The position numbers and the translations under genes are program-made. The notes under the pieces are model-generated. The model did not search any database. It had not been told where the DNA came from and was given only the letters and a program-made list of their open reading frames with translations. Of a DNA stretch of 64,000 nucleotides, positions 9,000 through 18,273 are shown piece by piece. Each line of letters begins with the position of its first letter. Within the stretch, counting starts at the first letter, position 1. This DNA comes from Tropicibacter alexandrii (GTDB lineage Bacteria > Pseudomonadota > Alphaproteobacteria > Rhodobacterales > Rhodobacteraceae). The stretch covers positions 62,001 through 126,000 of the forward strand of contig NZ_RCTZ02000014.1 of assembly GCF_003667315.2 (NCBI RefSeq), read 5' to 3'.

Positions 9000-9752
9000 C
9001 TAGAGGCTTCGCGGCGTTCGTTTTTGAAACAGGAGCGCGTCCTTCAGCTTACCCTTCAGCCCGCGCGGGGGCAGGATTTCGCGATTCATCTCGAAGGTCG
9101 TACCGGTCAGCGACGGGTCGCGCATCAGCGCGAGCTTCACGCCCCATTTGGCAGAAACGTCGGGCGGTGTGCCATCCGGAATACCCATCGACGTCGCCAG
9201 CATCCCCGGCATCCAATCCGACACCACGATCCCCGGCCAGCGGTCGGCGATGTCGGCGATCACAGTGCGGGTCAGGATGCGCGCCGCGCCTTTGGACACC
9301 GAATAGGCCGACGATGCGGGCAGGGGATGGAGGTCGGCAAAGGTGGCGACGTTCAGGATGCGCCCGGTGCCACGCGGGGCCATGTCCTGCAGTGCCGCAT
9401 GGGTGCAATTGACCACGCCACCAAGGTTGATCGCCATCGTCCAGGCAAAGCTGTCAGGCGTTTCGTCGAGGAAATCCCGGTGGGGGTAGACGGCGGCGTT
9501 GTTGATGAGCAGGGCAATCGGGCCGAGTGATGCAAAGAGCGCGGCCACCGCCTGCGCATCCGCAACATCAACCGCATGCGCCCGAAACTTCGGACCGGCG
9601 GCCTCTGCCGTGCCTTGCAGCCCGTCCAGCCGCCGCCCCAGCCCGGCGACGGTGAATCCGCGCTGGCACAGGGCGACAGCCAGCGCCCGGCCTAGGCCGC
9701 TGCCCGCCCCGGTGACGATGGCGATGCCGTCCTGTGGGGTCACCTCTGTCAT
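9000..9752 (-). CDS. SDR family oxidoreductase
   Basis: This 250-residue classical short-chain dehydrogenase has TGxxxGxG (IVTGAGSGLGRAL), the NNA motif (LLINNAAVYPH) and a Ser/Tyr/Lys active site ending in AYSVSKGAARIL. It presumably reduces or oxidises a sugar- or lipid-linked carbonyl with NAD(P). The ATG at 9752 overlaps the stop of the GMC oxidoreductase (ATGA) and AAAGG lies just upstream, so the two are coupled. With the acyltransferase it forms a three-gene unit for modifying the polysaccharide or a lipid. Confidence 0.85.
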   Translation of the reverse strand: MTEVTPQDGIAIVTGAGSGLGRALAVALCQRGFTVAGLGRRLDGLQGTAEAAGPKFRAHAVDVADAQAVAALFASLGPIALLINNAAVYPHRDFLDETPDSFAWTMAINLGGVVNCTHAALQDMAPRGTGRILNVATFADLHPLPASSAYSVSKGAARILTRTVIADIADRWPGIVVSDWMPGMLATSMGIPDGTPPDVSAKWGVKLALMRDPSLTGTTFEMNREILPPRGLKGKLKDALLFQKRTPRSL

Positions 9753-11302
9753 GTCGCGCCTTTCGTGATCGTCTCGGCCACGCGCAGGGCGTTTGCGGCG
9801 ATGGTCAGACTGGGGTTGACCCCCATCGAGGTGGGCATGAAGGACGCATCGACAACCCACAGGTTGCCGATGTCATGGGTCCGACAATCCGGGCGCAGCA
9901 CCGATTGCGTGCGATCGGTGCCATAGCGCAGGGTTCCCGACGGATGGCCCCAGTTCAGTTCGATCCCATGGCCCATCATCATCCGGCGGTGCCCTTTGAA
10001 CGCGCGGCGAATGGCGCGGCGAAAGGCGCGGTGACGGGATTTCAGCTCGTCATGCAAGGTATAGTCGACCGACAGCCGGTCGGCTGCGGCGGCGTCCCAT
10101 GTGACGCGGTTTTCCGCGTAGGGCAGGTCTTCGAGCAGGCCGACGAAGATCTGCGCCGAGCCAAAGGCGCGATGCGCGAGCGCCGCAGGGATGCGGGTCA
10201 GCTGGCTCAGCCCCCGCACGCGGCCAAGGGGCGAGCGGGCCAGCATCAGGTTGAGATAATGCACGATCTCGCCATAGCTGGCGCGGATGCCCATGGCCTG
10301 AATCGTGCCAAAGCGTTGCCCGGGGTGGTAGAGATCGCGCAGCGAGATCGCCTTGGTCGCGCCGCTGTCAGGCGTGCCGCGTTGCGGCCATAGCGCGAAC
10401 ATCTTGTTCACGTGGAACATCAGGTTGCGCCCGACAAGGCCAGAGCGGTTCGCGACACCGCTCGGCCAGGCCTCATTCGCGGATTTCAGCAGCAGGTGTG
10501 GCGAGCCGAGCGCCCCACCGGCCAGAATATAGCGCCGCGCGGTCAGGCGGCGGGGCACGCCGTCATGGATCAGCTCGACATGGCTGATCGTGTCGCCATT
10601 GGTGCCAAGCCGCGTGACGCGGGCGCGGTCCAGAAGCGTGGCGTTGCCCGTGGCCAAAGCCGGCTCCACCCCGGCAGAGCGGCCATCCATCTTGCAGGCG
10701 CGCGGGCATTTGTGGCCGAGGCAGGTGGCGCAGCCGGGCAGACGTTCCAGCCCGGTATGCGCGTGGTAAGGGTGCAGACCGGCGCGGGTCAGACTGTCCA
10801 TCAGCGCGCTTTCGGTCGCGCTCAGGTCGGGCGGGGCGCGCAGGGGGATCGGTGGCTCGCCCAGGGGATCAGGGCTGCCATACACCCGGTATTGCGCGGC
10901 GGCCTTCGCATAGTAAGGGGTCATCGCGTCGAACGAGACAGGCCAGCCGCCGGTGGGATGCGGTTTGCCGTCGACCGAGTCCAGATCGTGCCGCTCGGGC
11001 CGTTCGAGCGTGGCGGCGTAGAACGCCGAAGACCCACCGACGCCCGCCCCGAGCGGCGCATAAAGCTGCTCGGATCGGCCATCGACCGTGACATGCAGGG
11101 GATCGGGCCACAGGCCCCGGGTCAGGCGCGCCTCCGGAACGAAGATCTCGGACAGGCCGTTTTGCTCGGACCGGAACCCGGCTGGCCCCTGCTCGACGAA
11201 CAGAACCTTGTGCCCGGCCTCGGCCAAGGCGCGCCCGATGGTGCCGCCGCCGATGCCGGTGCCGATCACGATGGCGTCCCACTGCACGTCGAAGACGCTC
11301 AT
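9749..11302 (-). CDS. GMC-type FAD oxidoreductase with Cys cluster
   Basis: This 517-residue flavoprotein has an N-terminal FAD-binding motif (AIVIGTGIGGGTIGRAL), the GMC substrate-pocket pattern (GAGVGGSSAFYAATLERP) and a C-terminal block WVVDASFMPTSMGVNPSLT. A Cys-rich segment, CATCLGHKCPRACK near residue 210, could hold a metal or Fe-S centre, as in some cholesterol-oxidase-like members. The usual His near the C-terminus is replaced by Asn in MGVNPS. The gene is coupled by ATGA overlaps to the acyltransferase before it and the SDR after it. An alcohol oxidation during glycan tailoring is inferred. Confidence 0.82.
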   Translation of the reverse strand: MSVFDVQWDAIVIGTGIGGGTIGRALAEAGHKVLFVEQGPAGFRSEQNGLSEIFVPEARLTRGLWPDPLHVTVDGRSEQLYAPLGAGVGGSSAFYAATLERPERHDLDSVDGKPHPTGGWPVSFDAMTPYYAKAAAQYRVYGSPDPLGEPPIPLRAPPDLSATESALMDSLTRAGLHPYHAHTGLERLPGCATCLGHKCPRACKMDGRSAGVEPALATGNATLLDRARVTRLGTNGDTISHVELIHDGVPRRLTARRYILAGGALGSPHLLLKSANEAWPSGVANRSGLVGRNLMFHVNKMFALWPQRGTPDSGATKAISLRDLYHPGQRFGTIQAMGIRASYGEIVHYLNLMLARSPLGRVRGLSQLTRIPAALAHRAFGSAQIFVGLLEDLPYAENRVTWDAAAADRLSVDYTLHDELKSRHRAFRRAIRRAFKGHRRMMMGHGIELNWGHPSGTLRYGTDRTQSVLRPDCRTHDIGNLWVVDASFMPTSMGVNPSLTIAANALRVAETITKGAT

Positions 11303-13404
11303 TCGCTGGTCCCGGTCAGGGCGGTTTCGCGAACCTCGCCGCCAAAGACCGGCGCGAACAGGTCGCGCAGACGCAGGGCGGCGGCATTGGTCACATGGTT
11401 GTTGTCGAAGAACTGCCCAACCCCGTCGACCACCGCGTGACAGGTCCCGTCCACGCAGAATCGATCCCACGGGTCGATCAGGGTGATCTGCCCGGTTTCC
11501 TCAAGCGCCTGCCACGGCGTATCTGCCAGCGCCGTGCGCACGGCCTGTTCATCGGGATTGGCGGTGGCGCGGGTCTGTGGCGCAGGGGCCAGCGGCCAGT
11601 GGGCATGGGCTGCCTCGCGCGCGGCCTTGCGGCTGTCATACAGCGGGATCTCGGGCGGTTGGCGCAGCACGGTCACCTGCGGCACCCATCTGTGCAGTTC
11701 GGTCACGGTGCGCTGCGCGGCCTGCGCCAGCAGAAGCGCCTGTTTCATCCCGGCCTGACCGGGCGTGTCTGTGGGATGCAGGGCGATGGTATTGCCCGCG
11801 TCCAGCCCCACGCCCTTGCCCGTCGCGTAATAGGCCCAGCGACCGATCAGCAGCACCTGTTCGAGGCTGTCCATGCGCGAAAACGCCTGTTCGATCTGCT
11901 TGTTGGCTTGGGTGCAGGCGGTGTCCTGTGCCTGTGTCGCGGCGCTTTCAACCTTGCGGATGCCAAAGAGCGGCGGGCAACCGGCGCGCCAGATGATGAT
12001 GCCCGGTGTCCCGGCCTCATGCGCGGCAAGATCCAGCCCCGCATGGAAGGCGCGCACATGGCTGTCGCCCCAGACCAGCACGCGCGGAGCGCCCTCGGGG
12101 CCGATGGGACAGACCTCCAACCCGTCGAGCGGCAGCGTATCGGCCACGTAACACCGGCTGAAATCCTGAAGGAAATCGCCCGACGCCGCGATATGGATGC
12201 TGGCCTGTTGCCCGAACCGGTCGGGCAGACCATTCGCCTTGAACACCAGCCCACCCATGGCCAGCGCCGACAGCGACAGCACCGCCGTCCCGCCCAGCAC
12301 CGCCAGCCCCGGCAGGCGGCGGGCCCGCCGCACGGGCTGTTCCACCAAGCGCCAGCTGAGCCAGCCCAGACCCACCGACAGCGCCATCCAGACCAGCGCC
12401 TCGGCCATGTTGGCATAGCCGTCGCGCAGATAGGCGGACAGCGTGTAGACCGGCCAGTGCCACAGGTAGAGCGAGTACGAGATCAACCCGAAGAACACCG
12501 CGACCGGGTGCGTCAGAAGCCGGTTCACCGGGTTTGCCCCCGTGCCGCTGGACAGCAGCAAAACGGTCCCCAGCACCGGGAACACCGCCAGCAGGCCGGG
12601 GAATGTCGGCCCCGCCGGGATGAACACGACCGAGACGAGGATCAGCGCCAGCCCCAGCCAGCTGAGCACCGCGTGACCGCGCCATAACGTGCCGCGGTGA
12701 AAGCCCCAGATCGCCAGCAGCACGCCGGTCAGCATCTCCCATGCGCGGAACGGGAACAGGTAAAACGTCGCCGTCTGCATGTAGGGCGTCAGCACGATGC
12801 AGGCCGCCAGCGACCCGGCCCAGACCGCGATCAACCCGCCGATCAGCCCCCAACGCCAGCGCGCCAGCAGCAGGATGAACAACGGCAGGAAGACATAGAA
12901 CTGCTCCTCGACCGCCAGCGACCACGTATGCAGCAGCGGCTTTTCCTCGGATGCGGCGTCGAAATACCCGGCTTGGCGAAAGAACAGCAGGTTCGACAGA
13001 TAGACCGTCGCCGCGATGACGCTTTTGCCCAGTTCGCGGTACTCGAACGGCAACAGGATCGCGTAGCCAAGCGCCATCGTCACCGCGACCATGGCGAAGA
13101 ACGCGGGCGCAAGGCGGCGGAAGCGGCGAATGTAGAAATTCTTCAGCCAGATGCGCCCGGTGGAATCGTATTCGCGCCACAGGATGCCGCCGATCAGGAA
13201 GCCGGAAATGACGAAGAAGATGTCGACCCCGACGAACCCGCCCTTCAGCGGCAGGCCGAAATGATACAGTACCACAGACAAGACGGCGATCGCCCGCAAC
13301 CCGTCGATGTCGCGCCGATAGGGCAACGGGGCGTGGGGCGAGGCGCTCTGTCCTGTAGGAGCCGGGCTCATCTGCATCCTTCCGGTTTCTCCGGGGTCAC
13401 TCAT
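11299..13404 (-). CDS. OafA/YrhL-type acyltransferase with C-terminal SGNH domain
   Basis: This 701-residue membrane protein has an N-terminal acyltransferase-3 domain of about 10 transmembrane helices. It begins RRDIDGLRAIAVLSVVLYHF (catalytic His), then GVDIFFVISGFLI and the LLHTWSLAVEEQFYV motif. A periplasmic SGNH domain follows from about residue 420, with GDSH (VLVWGDSHVRAF) and a late DNNH motif giving the Asp-His pair. The family O-acetylates surface glycans using cytosolic acetyl-CoA. It is first in the three-gene run ending with the SDR and is divergent from the hexapeptide acetyltransferase. Confidence 0.9.
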   Translation of the reverse strand: MSDPGETGRMQMSPAPTGQSASPHAPLPYRRDIDGLRAIAVLSVVLYHFGLPLKGGFVGVDIFFVISGFLIGGILWREYDSTGRIWLKNFYIRRFRRLAPAFFAMVAVTMALGYAILLPFEYRELGKSVIAATVYLSNLLFFRQAGYFDAASEEKPLLHTWSLAVEEQFYVFLPLFILLLARWRWGLIGGLIAVWAGSLAACIVLTPYMQTATFYLFPFRAWEMLTGVLLAIWGFHRGTLWRGHAVLSWLGLALILVSVVFIPAGPTFPGLLAVFPVLGTVLLLSSGTGANPVNRLLTHPVAVFFGLISYSLYLWHWPVYTLSAYLRDGYANMAEALVWMALSVGLGWLSWRLVEQPVRRARRLPGLAVLGGTAVLSLSALAMGGLVFKANGLPDRFGQQASIHIAASGDFLQDFSRCYVADTLPLDGLEVCPIGPEGAPRVLVWGDSHVRAFHAGLDLAAHEAGTPGIIIWRAGCPPLFGIRKVESAATQAQDTACTQANKQIEQAFSRMDSLEQVLLIGRWAYYATGKGVGLDAGNTIALHPTDTPGQAGMKQALLLAQAAQRTVTELHRWVPQVTVLRQPPEIPLYDSRKAAREAAHAHWPLAPAPQTRATANPDEQAVRTALADTPWQALEETGQITLIDPWDRFCVDGTCHAVVDGVGQFFDNNHVTNAAALRLRDLFAPVFGGEVRETALTGTSE

Positions 13405-13561
13405 AAAGGCAGCCCCACATGACGCTACGTCAGTGGAGCCGGGTATTCATCTGGTCAAGCTTCCGGGTGCGCGCGACCGCAGACGCGCGGCACCTGTTGC
13501 CATATCATCAAGGATACCGCATTTCTGGGCAAGAATATGACGCGGTGCGGGGAAAGATCGC

Positions 13562-14068
13562 TTGGATCACGAAACGGGGATATCGGCTGTCGAGCCGGAC
13601 TGGTCGCGCGAACGGATCGAGCGGTTTTGGGAGCCGGGCAAGAAGATGATCCGCGCGGTGCGCCGCTATCAGGCGTGGCGCGGACGCGGTGCGCTGGGCC
13701 GCGTGATGTCGAAATACTGGGTGCTGAACCATTGGTTCTGGTCGCTCATGTGCCAGTCGGAATTGCATCTGACCACGCAGATCGGCGGCGGGCTGCGGCT
13801 GACCCATCCGACCGGGATCATCATCCACCCGCAGGCGAAGATCGGTCCGAACTGCATGATCTTTCATCAGGTCACGCTGGCCGGGCCGGTTGTTCTGGGC
13901 GGGCATGTGGACGTGGGCGCCGGGGCCAAGCTGATCGGTCCGTTGACGGTGGGCGATCATGCGGTGATCGGGGCGAATGCGGTGGTGACCCGCGATGTGC
14001 CTGCGGGCGCGACGGTCGCGGGCATCCCGGCGCGGGTCATCGGCGAGGCTCACGCAAAGGCCCCCTGA
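13562..14068 (+). CDS. Serine-acetyltransferase-like hexapeptide (LbH) acetyltransferase
   Basis: This 168-residue protein ends in left-handed beta-helix hexapeptide repeats from about residue 75 (THPTGIIIHPQAKIGPNCMIFHQVTLAG, read as imperfect six-residue turns) and closes with VAGIPARVIG, typical of CysE-like and capsule O-acetyltransferases. The start is a TTG at 13562, supported by GGGGAAAG a few bases upstream; the only nearby ATG (13536) is out of frame. The short N-terminal part and the location point to polysaccharide acetylation rather than cysteine synthesis. Its 3' end overlaps the convergent imuB gene by 19 bp. Confidence 0.8.
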   Translation: MDHETGISAVEPDWSRERIERFWEPGKKMIRAVRRYQAWRGRGALGRVMSKYWVLNHWFWSLMCQSELHLTTQIGGGLRLTHPTGIIIHPQAKIGPNCMIFHQVTLAGPVVLGGHVDVGAGAKLIGPLTVGDHAVIGANAVVTRDVPAGATVAGIPARVIGEAHAKAP

Positions 14069-15696
14069 CAGAACCAGCCCGACGACACCTGCCCGCCATG
14101 GGCGTAGAACAGCCACAGCCGGTCGCCCTGCTCGGTGGCCACGCGCCAATAGTCGCGCGGACCTGACCGCCAGTTCGGGTCTTCGAGCCACCATTCCGGC
14201 AGGATGCGTTCCGGCCCCTCGCGATGCGCCGCCACCCAGTCGCGCCCCCGCCAGCGAAAGCGGTCCGGCGGCGTGGGCGTGTCGGGGGCCTGCACGATTT
14301 CCGGTGGCCACATGCGCAGCGGGCGCGGCGGCAGATCGTCGGGCCAGTCATGGCAGGGCTTGGTAAAGGCGGCGGGCACCGGGATGCTTTGCTTTTCCGG
14401 GATATGGCTGTCGCCGGGATGCAGGCGGGTGATCTTTTCGATACCGATGCGGGCGCCGAGACGGCTGATCAGATCCTCCATCGCGCGGTCGCGCGCCAAG
14501 GGCGTTCCCCCCGACAGGGGTCCGGCATGGGGGCGCGATTGAAGGGGTTCGTGCGCGGTGGCCTCCAGCCGCATCATGTCGATGCCGGGGCCTGCGTCGA
14601 TCTCGGGGATGCGCAGGGCCAGCAGGGACAGCAGCCGGTCCGGGTCGTGGGTGGCCACGGCGGACACCACCTTTTGCCATTCCATCAAGCCGTCGCAGCG
14701 ATGTGCCTCCAGCCGCAGGGCGCGGGCAGCGCGGCCTTTCCGTTCAAGCGTCCGGCACAGGCGGTCCAAGAGGCGGCGGGTGGCCTCGGTCACGTCGGCT
14801 TCGAGCCCGATGGGTTCGGGCAGGGTCAGGCGGATGGCAAAGCGATCGGGTGCGGCGCTGGGCGAGACGGGTTCCGGCGCGGCGCCGGTGGCCTGATCCA
14901 GCCGGTCGATCAGCCCGCGCCCAAAGCGACGCGCAAGGCTGGCGCGGGGCTGGTCCAAAAGGTCGCGGACCCGGCGCAGCCCCAATCGGTTGAGTTGCTC
15001 GACCGTTTGCGCATCCAGCCGCAGCGCCGCGACGGGCAGGGGCGCGAGGCTCGCCAGACTTTGTCCCTCGGCGGCGATCTGCCCGGGCGTCGCGGGGCTT
15101 TGCGCATTGATCGCCGGGGCCGCCCCGCCGCGTTCCCAATGCCGACGCTTGCCGGCGCGGGCGCGGGTGGCGCGGGCCTCCTGATCGATGGCATCGCCCG
15201 AGCGATGCGCGCGGGCCCGTGTGCCGCCATAGCGGGCCAGCGCCCAAGCCGCGCCCAGCGTATCGGCCAGACCGATCCGCACCGTCAGGCCCAGATCGGC
15301 GCAATCCTGCACCACCGTATCGGTCAGCTTGGCCTCGCCCCCGAACAGATGCGCGCAGCCGCTGAGATCCAGCATCAAGGCATCCGGCGGCTGGGCCGAT
15401 ACCCAAGGCGAATACTTGCCTGCCCAGCGATGCAAGCCCCCCAGAAAGGCCGCCTCGCGATGCGGCGCGGCGGGTCGGGTGACCAGCTCGGCACAAAGCG
15501 CATAGGCATCGCGCAGGGGTTGCCCGGCATAAAGCCCTTGCGCACTGGCCTTGTCCGACAGCGACACCAGCCGCTGCCCGCCGCCAACCTCGTCCATCGT
15601 GGCCAGCGGCAGGCTGGCCAGATGCGGTTCGCGGCGGATCAGCCGTTCGGCCCCGAGCCGGGGAAACCAAAGGGACAGGATTCGTCTGCGGGCCAT
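14050..15696 (-). CDS. imuB: ImuB, Y-family polymerase-like mutagenesis protein
   Basis: This 548-residue Y-family homologue begins MARRRILSLWFPRLGAERL. It has the family palm (SQPPDALMLDLSGCAHLFGGE-like region) and helix-hairpin-helix block (QLNRLGLRRVRDLL) but lacks the usual acidic catalytic set, as in known ImuB. ImuB links ImuA and DnaE2 to the beta clamp in SOS mutagenesis. The ATG at 15696 is chosen over upstream in-frame ATGs because a GTTC-N7-GTTC SOS box (15712-15726) lies just before it. No imuA precedes it and no dnaE2 follows in this window, which is unusual for the cassette. Confidence 0.85.
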   Translation of the reverse strand: MARRRILSLWFPRLGAERLIRREPHLASLPLATMDEVGGGQRLVSLSDKASAQGLYAGQPLRDAYALCAELVTRPAAPHREAAFLGGLHRWAGKYSPWVSAQPPDALMLDLSGCAHLFGGEAKLTDTVVQDCADLGLTVRIGLADTLGAAWALARYGGTRARAHRSGDAIDQEARATRARAGKRRHWERGGAAPAINAQSPATPGQIAAEGQSLASLAPLPVAALRLDAQTVEQLNRLGLRRVRDLLDQPRASLARRFGRGLIDRLDQATGAAPEPVSPSAAPDRFAIRLTLPEPIGLEADVTEATRRLLDRLCRTLERKGRAARALRLEAHRCDGLMEWQKVVSAVATHDPDRLLSLLALRIPEIDAGPGIDMMRLEATAHEPLQSRPHAGPLSGGTPLARDRAMEDLISRLGARIGIEKITRLHPGDSHIPEKQSIPVPAAFTKPCHDWPDDLPPRPLRMWPPEIVQAPDTPTPPDRFRWRGRDWVAAHREGPERILPEWWLEDPNWRSGPRDYWRVATEQGDRLWLFYAHGGQVSSGWFCQGAFA

Positions 15697-15711
15697 CGAC
15701 TCACACCAAAT

Positions 15712-15726
15712 GTTCCGCATTTGTTC
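15712..15726 (-). promoter_or_regulatory. LexA-binding SOS box of imuB
   Basis: An exact GTTC-N7-GTTC direct repeat (GTTC, cgcattt, GTTC) lies 15 nt before the imuB start codon. This is the alphaproteobacterial LexA operator, seen as GAAC-N7-GAAC in the gene's own direction. Repression by LexA and induction by DNA damage are inferred. Confidence 0.8.
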
Positions 15727-15759
15727 TAGTTTGCGGCTGGGCACGAGTCGAGTCGGGCC

Positions 15760-15978
15760 TCAGACGACGTAAAGCGGGTGCATCAGCTGATTGCGCAGGG
15801 TGGCGATGCGCGCCTGAATCTCTTCCTCTTCGGGGTAGGGGCCCGGGCGCAGGCTGCGCAGGCGGTCGAGCGTCGCCTCGTAGAGGCGGATGCGGATCAG
15901 CAGGCCGGTGCTGCTGTCCCGTGCGCCGCGAGACAGGGCATTGGCGGCGGCCTGTTGGGCAAGAATCTGAATCGACAT
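15760..15978 (-). CDS. Small conserved-looking hypothetical protein
   Basis: This is a 72-residue soluble, mostly helical protein (MSIQILAQQAAANALSRGAR at the start, an acidic EEEEIQARIATLR segment near the end). I do not recognise a family. It sits between imuB and the divergent frmA gene. Codon use matches its neighbours. Because the SOS box lies between it and imuB, it is probably transcribed separately. It could be a missed fragment of something else, but no remnant of imuA is visible in it. Confidence 0.55.
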   Translation of the reverse strand: MSIQILAQQAAANALSRGARDSSTGLLIRIRLYEATLDRLRSLRPGPYPEEEEIQARIATLRNQLMHPLYVV

Positions 15979-16125
15979 TCTGTCAGGACCTTTTCCGAGA
16001 TGATCTGATCCTCACGCTGACTCAAAACTCTCAACAATTGCTGAACGCGCGTGGCCAAGACGCCTTGCGACCGGGGGGTGCTTGTCGCTAGTGTCCGCGC
16101 GAACGTGCATCTTGGGAGAATGGAC

Positions 16126-17253
16126 ATGCGTACAAGAGCCGCCGTGGCGCTGGAAGCAGGCAAGCCGCTGGAAATCATGGAAGTCGAGCTGGAAGGTCCG
16201 AAAAAGGGCGAAGTGCTGGTCGAGATCAAGGCCACCGGGATTTGCCACACCGACGAGTTCACCCGCTCGGGCGATGACCCCGAGGGGCTGTTCCCCTCGA
16301 TCCTCGGCCACGAGGGCGCGGGCGTCGTCGTCGAGGTCGGCGAGGGTGTCACCACGCTGAAGCCGGGCGACCACGTGATCCCGCTCTACACGCCGGAATG
16401 CCGCGAATGCCACGCTTGCCTCAGCGGCAAGACCAACCTCTGCACCGCCATTCGCGGCACGCAGGGCAAGGGCCTGATGCCCGACGGCACCACGCGCTTC
16501 AAGATGCTGGATGGCACGCCGATCTATCACTACATGGGCTGCTCGACCTTCGCGAACCACACGGTCCTGCCGGAAATCGCGCTGGCCAAGGTGCGCGATG
16601 ACGCGCCCTTCGACAAGATCTGCTATATCGGCTGCGGCGTGACCACCGGCATCGGCGCGGTGATCAACACGGCCGGTGTGGAAATCGGCTCGACCGCCGC
16701 TGTCTTCGGTCTGGGTGGTATCGGCCTGAACGTCATTCAGGGCCTGCGCATGGCGGGCGCGGACATGATCATCGGTGTCGATCTGAACGACGACAAGGAG
16801 GAGATGGCCCGCAAGTTCGGCATGACCCACTTCGTCAACCCGTCCAAGGTCGAGAACACCGTTCAGGCCATCATCGAGCTGACCAAGACGGAAAAGGACC
16901 AGTTCGGCGGCGTGGATTACTCCTTCGACGCGACCGGCAACGTGAAGGTCATGCGCGACGCGCTGGAATGCTCGCATCGCGGCTGGGGCGTGTCGGTGAT
17001 CATCGGTGTCGCTCCGGCGGGTGCCGAGATCAGCACCCGTCCGTTCCAACTGGTCACGGGCCGGGTCTGGAAGGGCACCGCGTTCGGTGGCGCCAAGGGC
17101 CGGACGGATGTGCCGAAGATCGTCGACTGGTACATGGACGGCAAGGTCGAGATCGACCCGATGATCACGCACAAGCTGACGCTGGACGAGATCAACAAGG
17201 GCTTCGACTTGATGCACGAAGGCAAGTCGATCCGCGCGGTCGTCGAATTCTGA
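16126..17253 (+). CDS. frmA: S-(hydroxymethyl)glutathione dehydrogenase / class III alcohol dehydrogenase
   Basis: This 375-residue zinc alcohol dehydrogenase oxidises the glutathione adduct of formaldehyde (and can reduce S-nitrosoglutathione) with NAD. Catalytic zinc ligands are in [16 protein letters not shown] and CGVTTGIG; the structural zinc site is the four-Cys segment [15 protein letters not shown]; the NAD motif is [11 protein letters not shown]. Length and sequence fit class III enzymes. The start at 16126 is chosen because GGGAG lies 7 nt upstream; the ATG at 16120 would overlap that site. The next enzyme of the pathway, S-formylglutathione hydrolase, is encoded at 31751-32575. Confidence 0.93.
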   Translation: MRTRAAVALEAGKPLEIMEVELEGPKKGEVLVEIKATGICHTDEFTRSGDDPEGLFPSILGHEGAGVVVEVGEGVTTLKPGDHVIPLYTPECRECHACLSGKTNLCTAIRGTQGKGLMPDGTTRFKMLDGTPIYHYMGCSTFANHTVLPEIALAKVRDDAPFDKICYIGCGVTTGIGAVINTAGVEIGSTAAVFGLGGIGLNVIQGLRMAGADMIIGVDLNDDKEEMARKFGMTHFVNPSKVENTVQAIIELTKTEKDQFGGVDYSFDATGNVKVMRDALECSHRGWGVSVIIGVAPAGAEISTRPFQLVTGRVWKGTAFGGAKGRTDVPKIVDWYMDGKVEIDPMITHKLTLDEINKGFDLMHEGKSIRAVVEF

Positions 17254-17266
17254 TCGGTTCGACACG

Positions 17267-17292
17267 GTAGGATGGGTGATCACCCATCCTAC
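17267..17292. repeat. 26-bp perfect palindrome, copy 1
   Basis: GTAGGATGGGTGA is followed at once by its exact reverse complement, 14 bp after the frmA stop. An identical copy is at 37749-37774, also at a gene end. It may act as a bidirectional terminator or be a small dispersed palindromic element. Confidence 0.85.
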
Positions 17293-17499
17293 TTTCGGCT
17301 GGCGCGGGTTTCGGCCCGGGCCGCTTGCATGACCCGCGCGCGCATGATCTCTTTCCATTACGCGGCCTGTCCATTGACCTCGCCGCTCCGCAAACCTGCC
17401 CCTCGGAGTGATGCAAAAACGGTGCGGCTGCGCCCAAATCCTGTCCACCGTCTGGCACGGGCGCGGATCGGATGGCATCCCTTGATCCCGTGACAGCAG

Positions 17500-18273
17500 A
17501 TGGGCAGGAAAATGAAGGTCCGTATCCGCGAACTCTACAAGGGGGACAGCGACGAGGCGCACCGGTTCCGCTATGCCGTCCTGACCTTTGACATCGTCAC
17601 GATCCTGTTCGTGATCGCGACGTCCTTCACCCATCACGGTCCGGTCGTCGAGACCATCGACGCGGTGTTCGGTGTCTTCATCCTTGCGGATTTCGCCGCC
17701 CGGATCTGGATCAGCGCCAACCGCTGGCGTTTGCTCACGCGGTTTTCGACACTTGCGGATTTCATCGCGCTCATTTCCTTTCTCGCGCCGTTGGCTGGCG
17801 AGGGGTTGGGCTTTCTCCGCGTGCTTCGCACCTTGCGTCTGCTGCACACCTACCAATTGTCGAAGCGGCTGAAGCAGGATTTTCCCTATTTCCGCCGAAA
17901 CGAGGACGTGATCCTTGCCTCGCTCAACCTGATGGTCTTCATCTTCATCATGACCGGGGTAATCTATGCCACGCAGTATCCGTCCAATCCACAGATCCGG
18001 AACTATGCCGATGCGCTGTATTTCACCGTCACGGCCTTGACGACCACGGGGTTCGGCGACATCACCCTGCCGGGCACGGTCGGGCGGATGATTTCGGTCG
18101 TCGTCATGATCGCGGGCGTGACCCTGTTCCTGCGGCTGGTCACGGTGCTGTTCCGGCCGCACAAGGTGCGCTACGAATGCCCGACCTGCGGGCTGATCCT
18201 GCATGACGCCGATGCCGTGCATTGCAAACATTGCGGCGAGACGATCCACATCAAGACGGAAGGCCTGACATGA
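17500..18273 (+). CDS. Voltage-gated-type potassium channel with C-terminal zinc ribbon
   Basis: This 257-residue inner-membrane protein has six hydrophobic segments. An S4-like helix, FLRVLRTLRLLHTYQL near residue 105, carries Arg at regular spacing. The pore has a potassium selectivity filter TTTGFGDI near residue 185. The C-terminal tail is a four-Cys zinc ribbon (CPTCG...CKHCG) instead of the common RCK or cyclic-nucleotide domain. ATGs at 17500 and 17512 are both possible. Its stop overlaps the GNAT start by 4 bp. The ion is inferred from the filter. The 246-bp upstream gap holds the 26-bp palindrome and nothing else I can identify. Confidence 0.85.
   Translation: MGRKMKVRIRELYKGDSDEAHRFRYAVLTFDIVTILFVIATSFTHHGPVVETIDAVFGVFILADFAARIWISANRWRLLTRFSTLADFIALISFLAPLAGEGLGFLRVLRTLRLLHTYQLSKRLKQDFPYFRRNEDVILASLNLMVFIFIMTGVIYATQYPSNPQIRNYADALYFTVTALTTTGFGDITLPGTVGRMISVVVMIAGVTLFLRLVTVLFRPHKVRYECPTCGLILHDADAVHCKHCGETIHIKTEGLT

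Noticed and set aside
13405-13561. An upstream ATG (13536) as start of the hexapeptide acetyltransferase.
   Set aside because: It is out of frame with the hexapeptide repeats; the TTG with GGGGAAAG is better supported.
17254-17499. A possible tRNA or small RNA in the frmA-channel gap.
   Set aside because: No cloverleaf, T-loop consensus or intrinsic terminator beyond the 26-bp palindrome could be found.
16012-18249. A 745-residue minus-strand ORF.
   Set aside because: It is antisense to frmA and the channel gene, with low-complexity Arg/Asp/His composition; both plus-strand genes have clear motifs.
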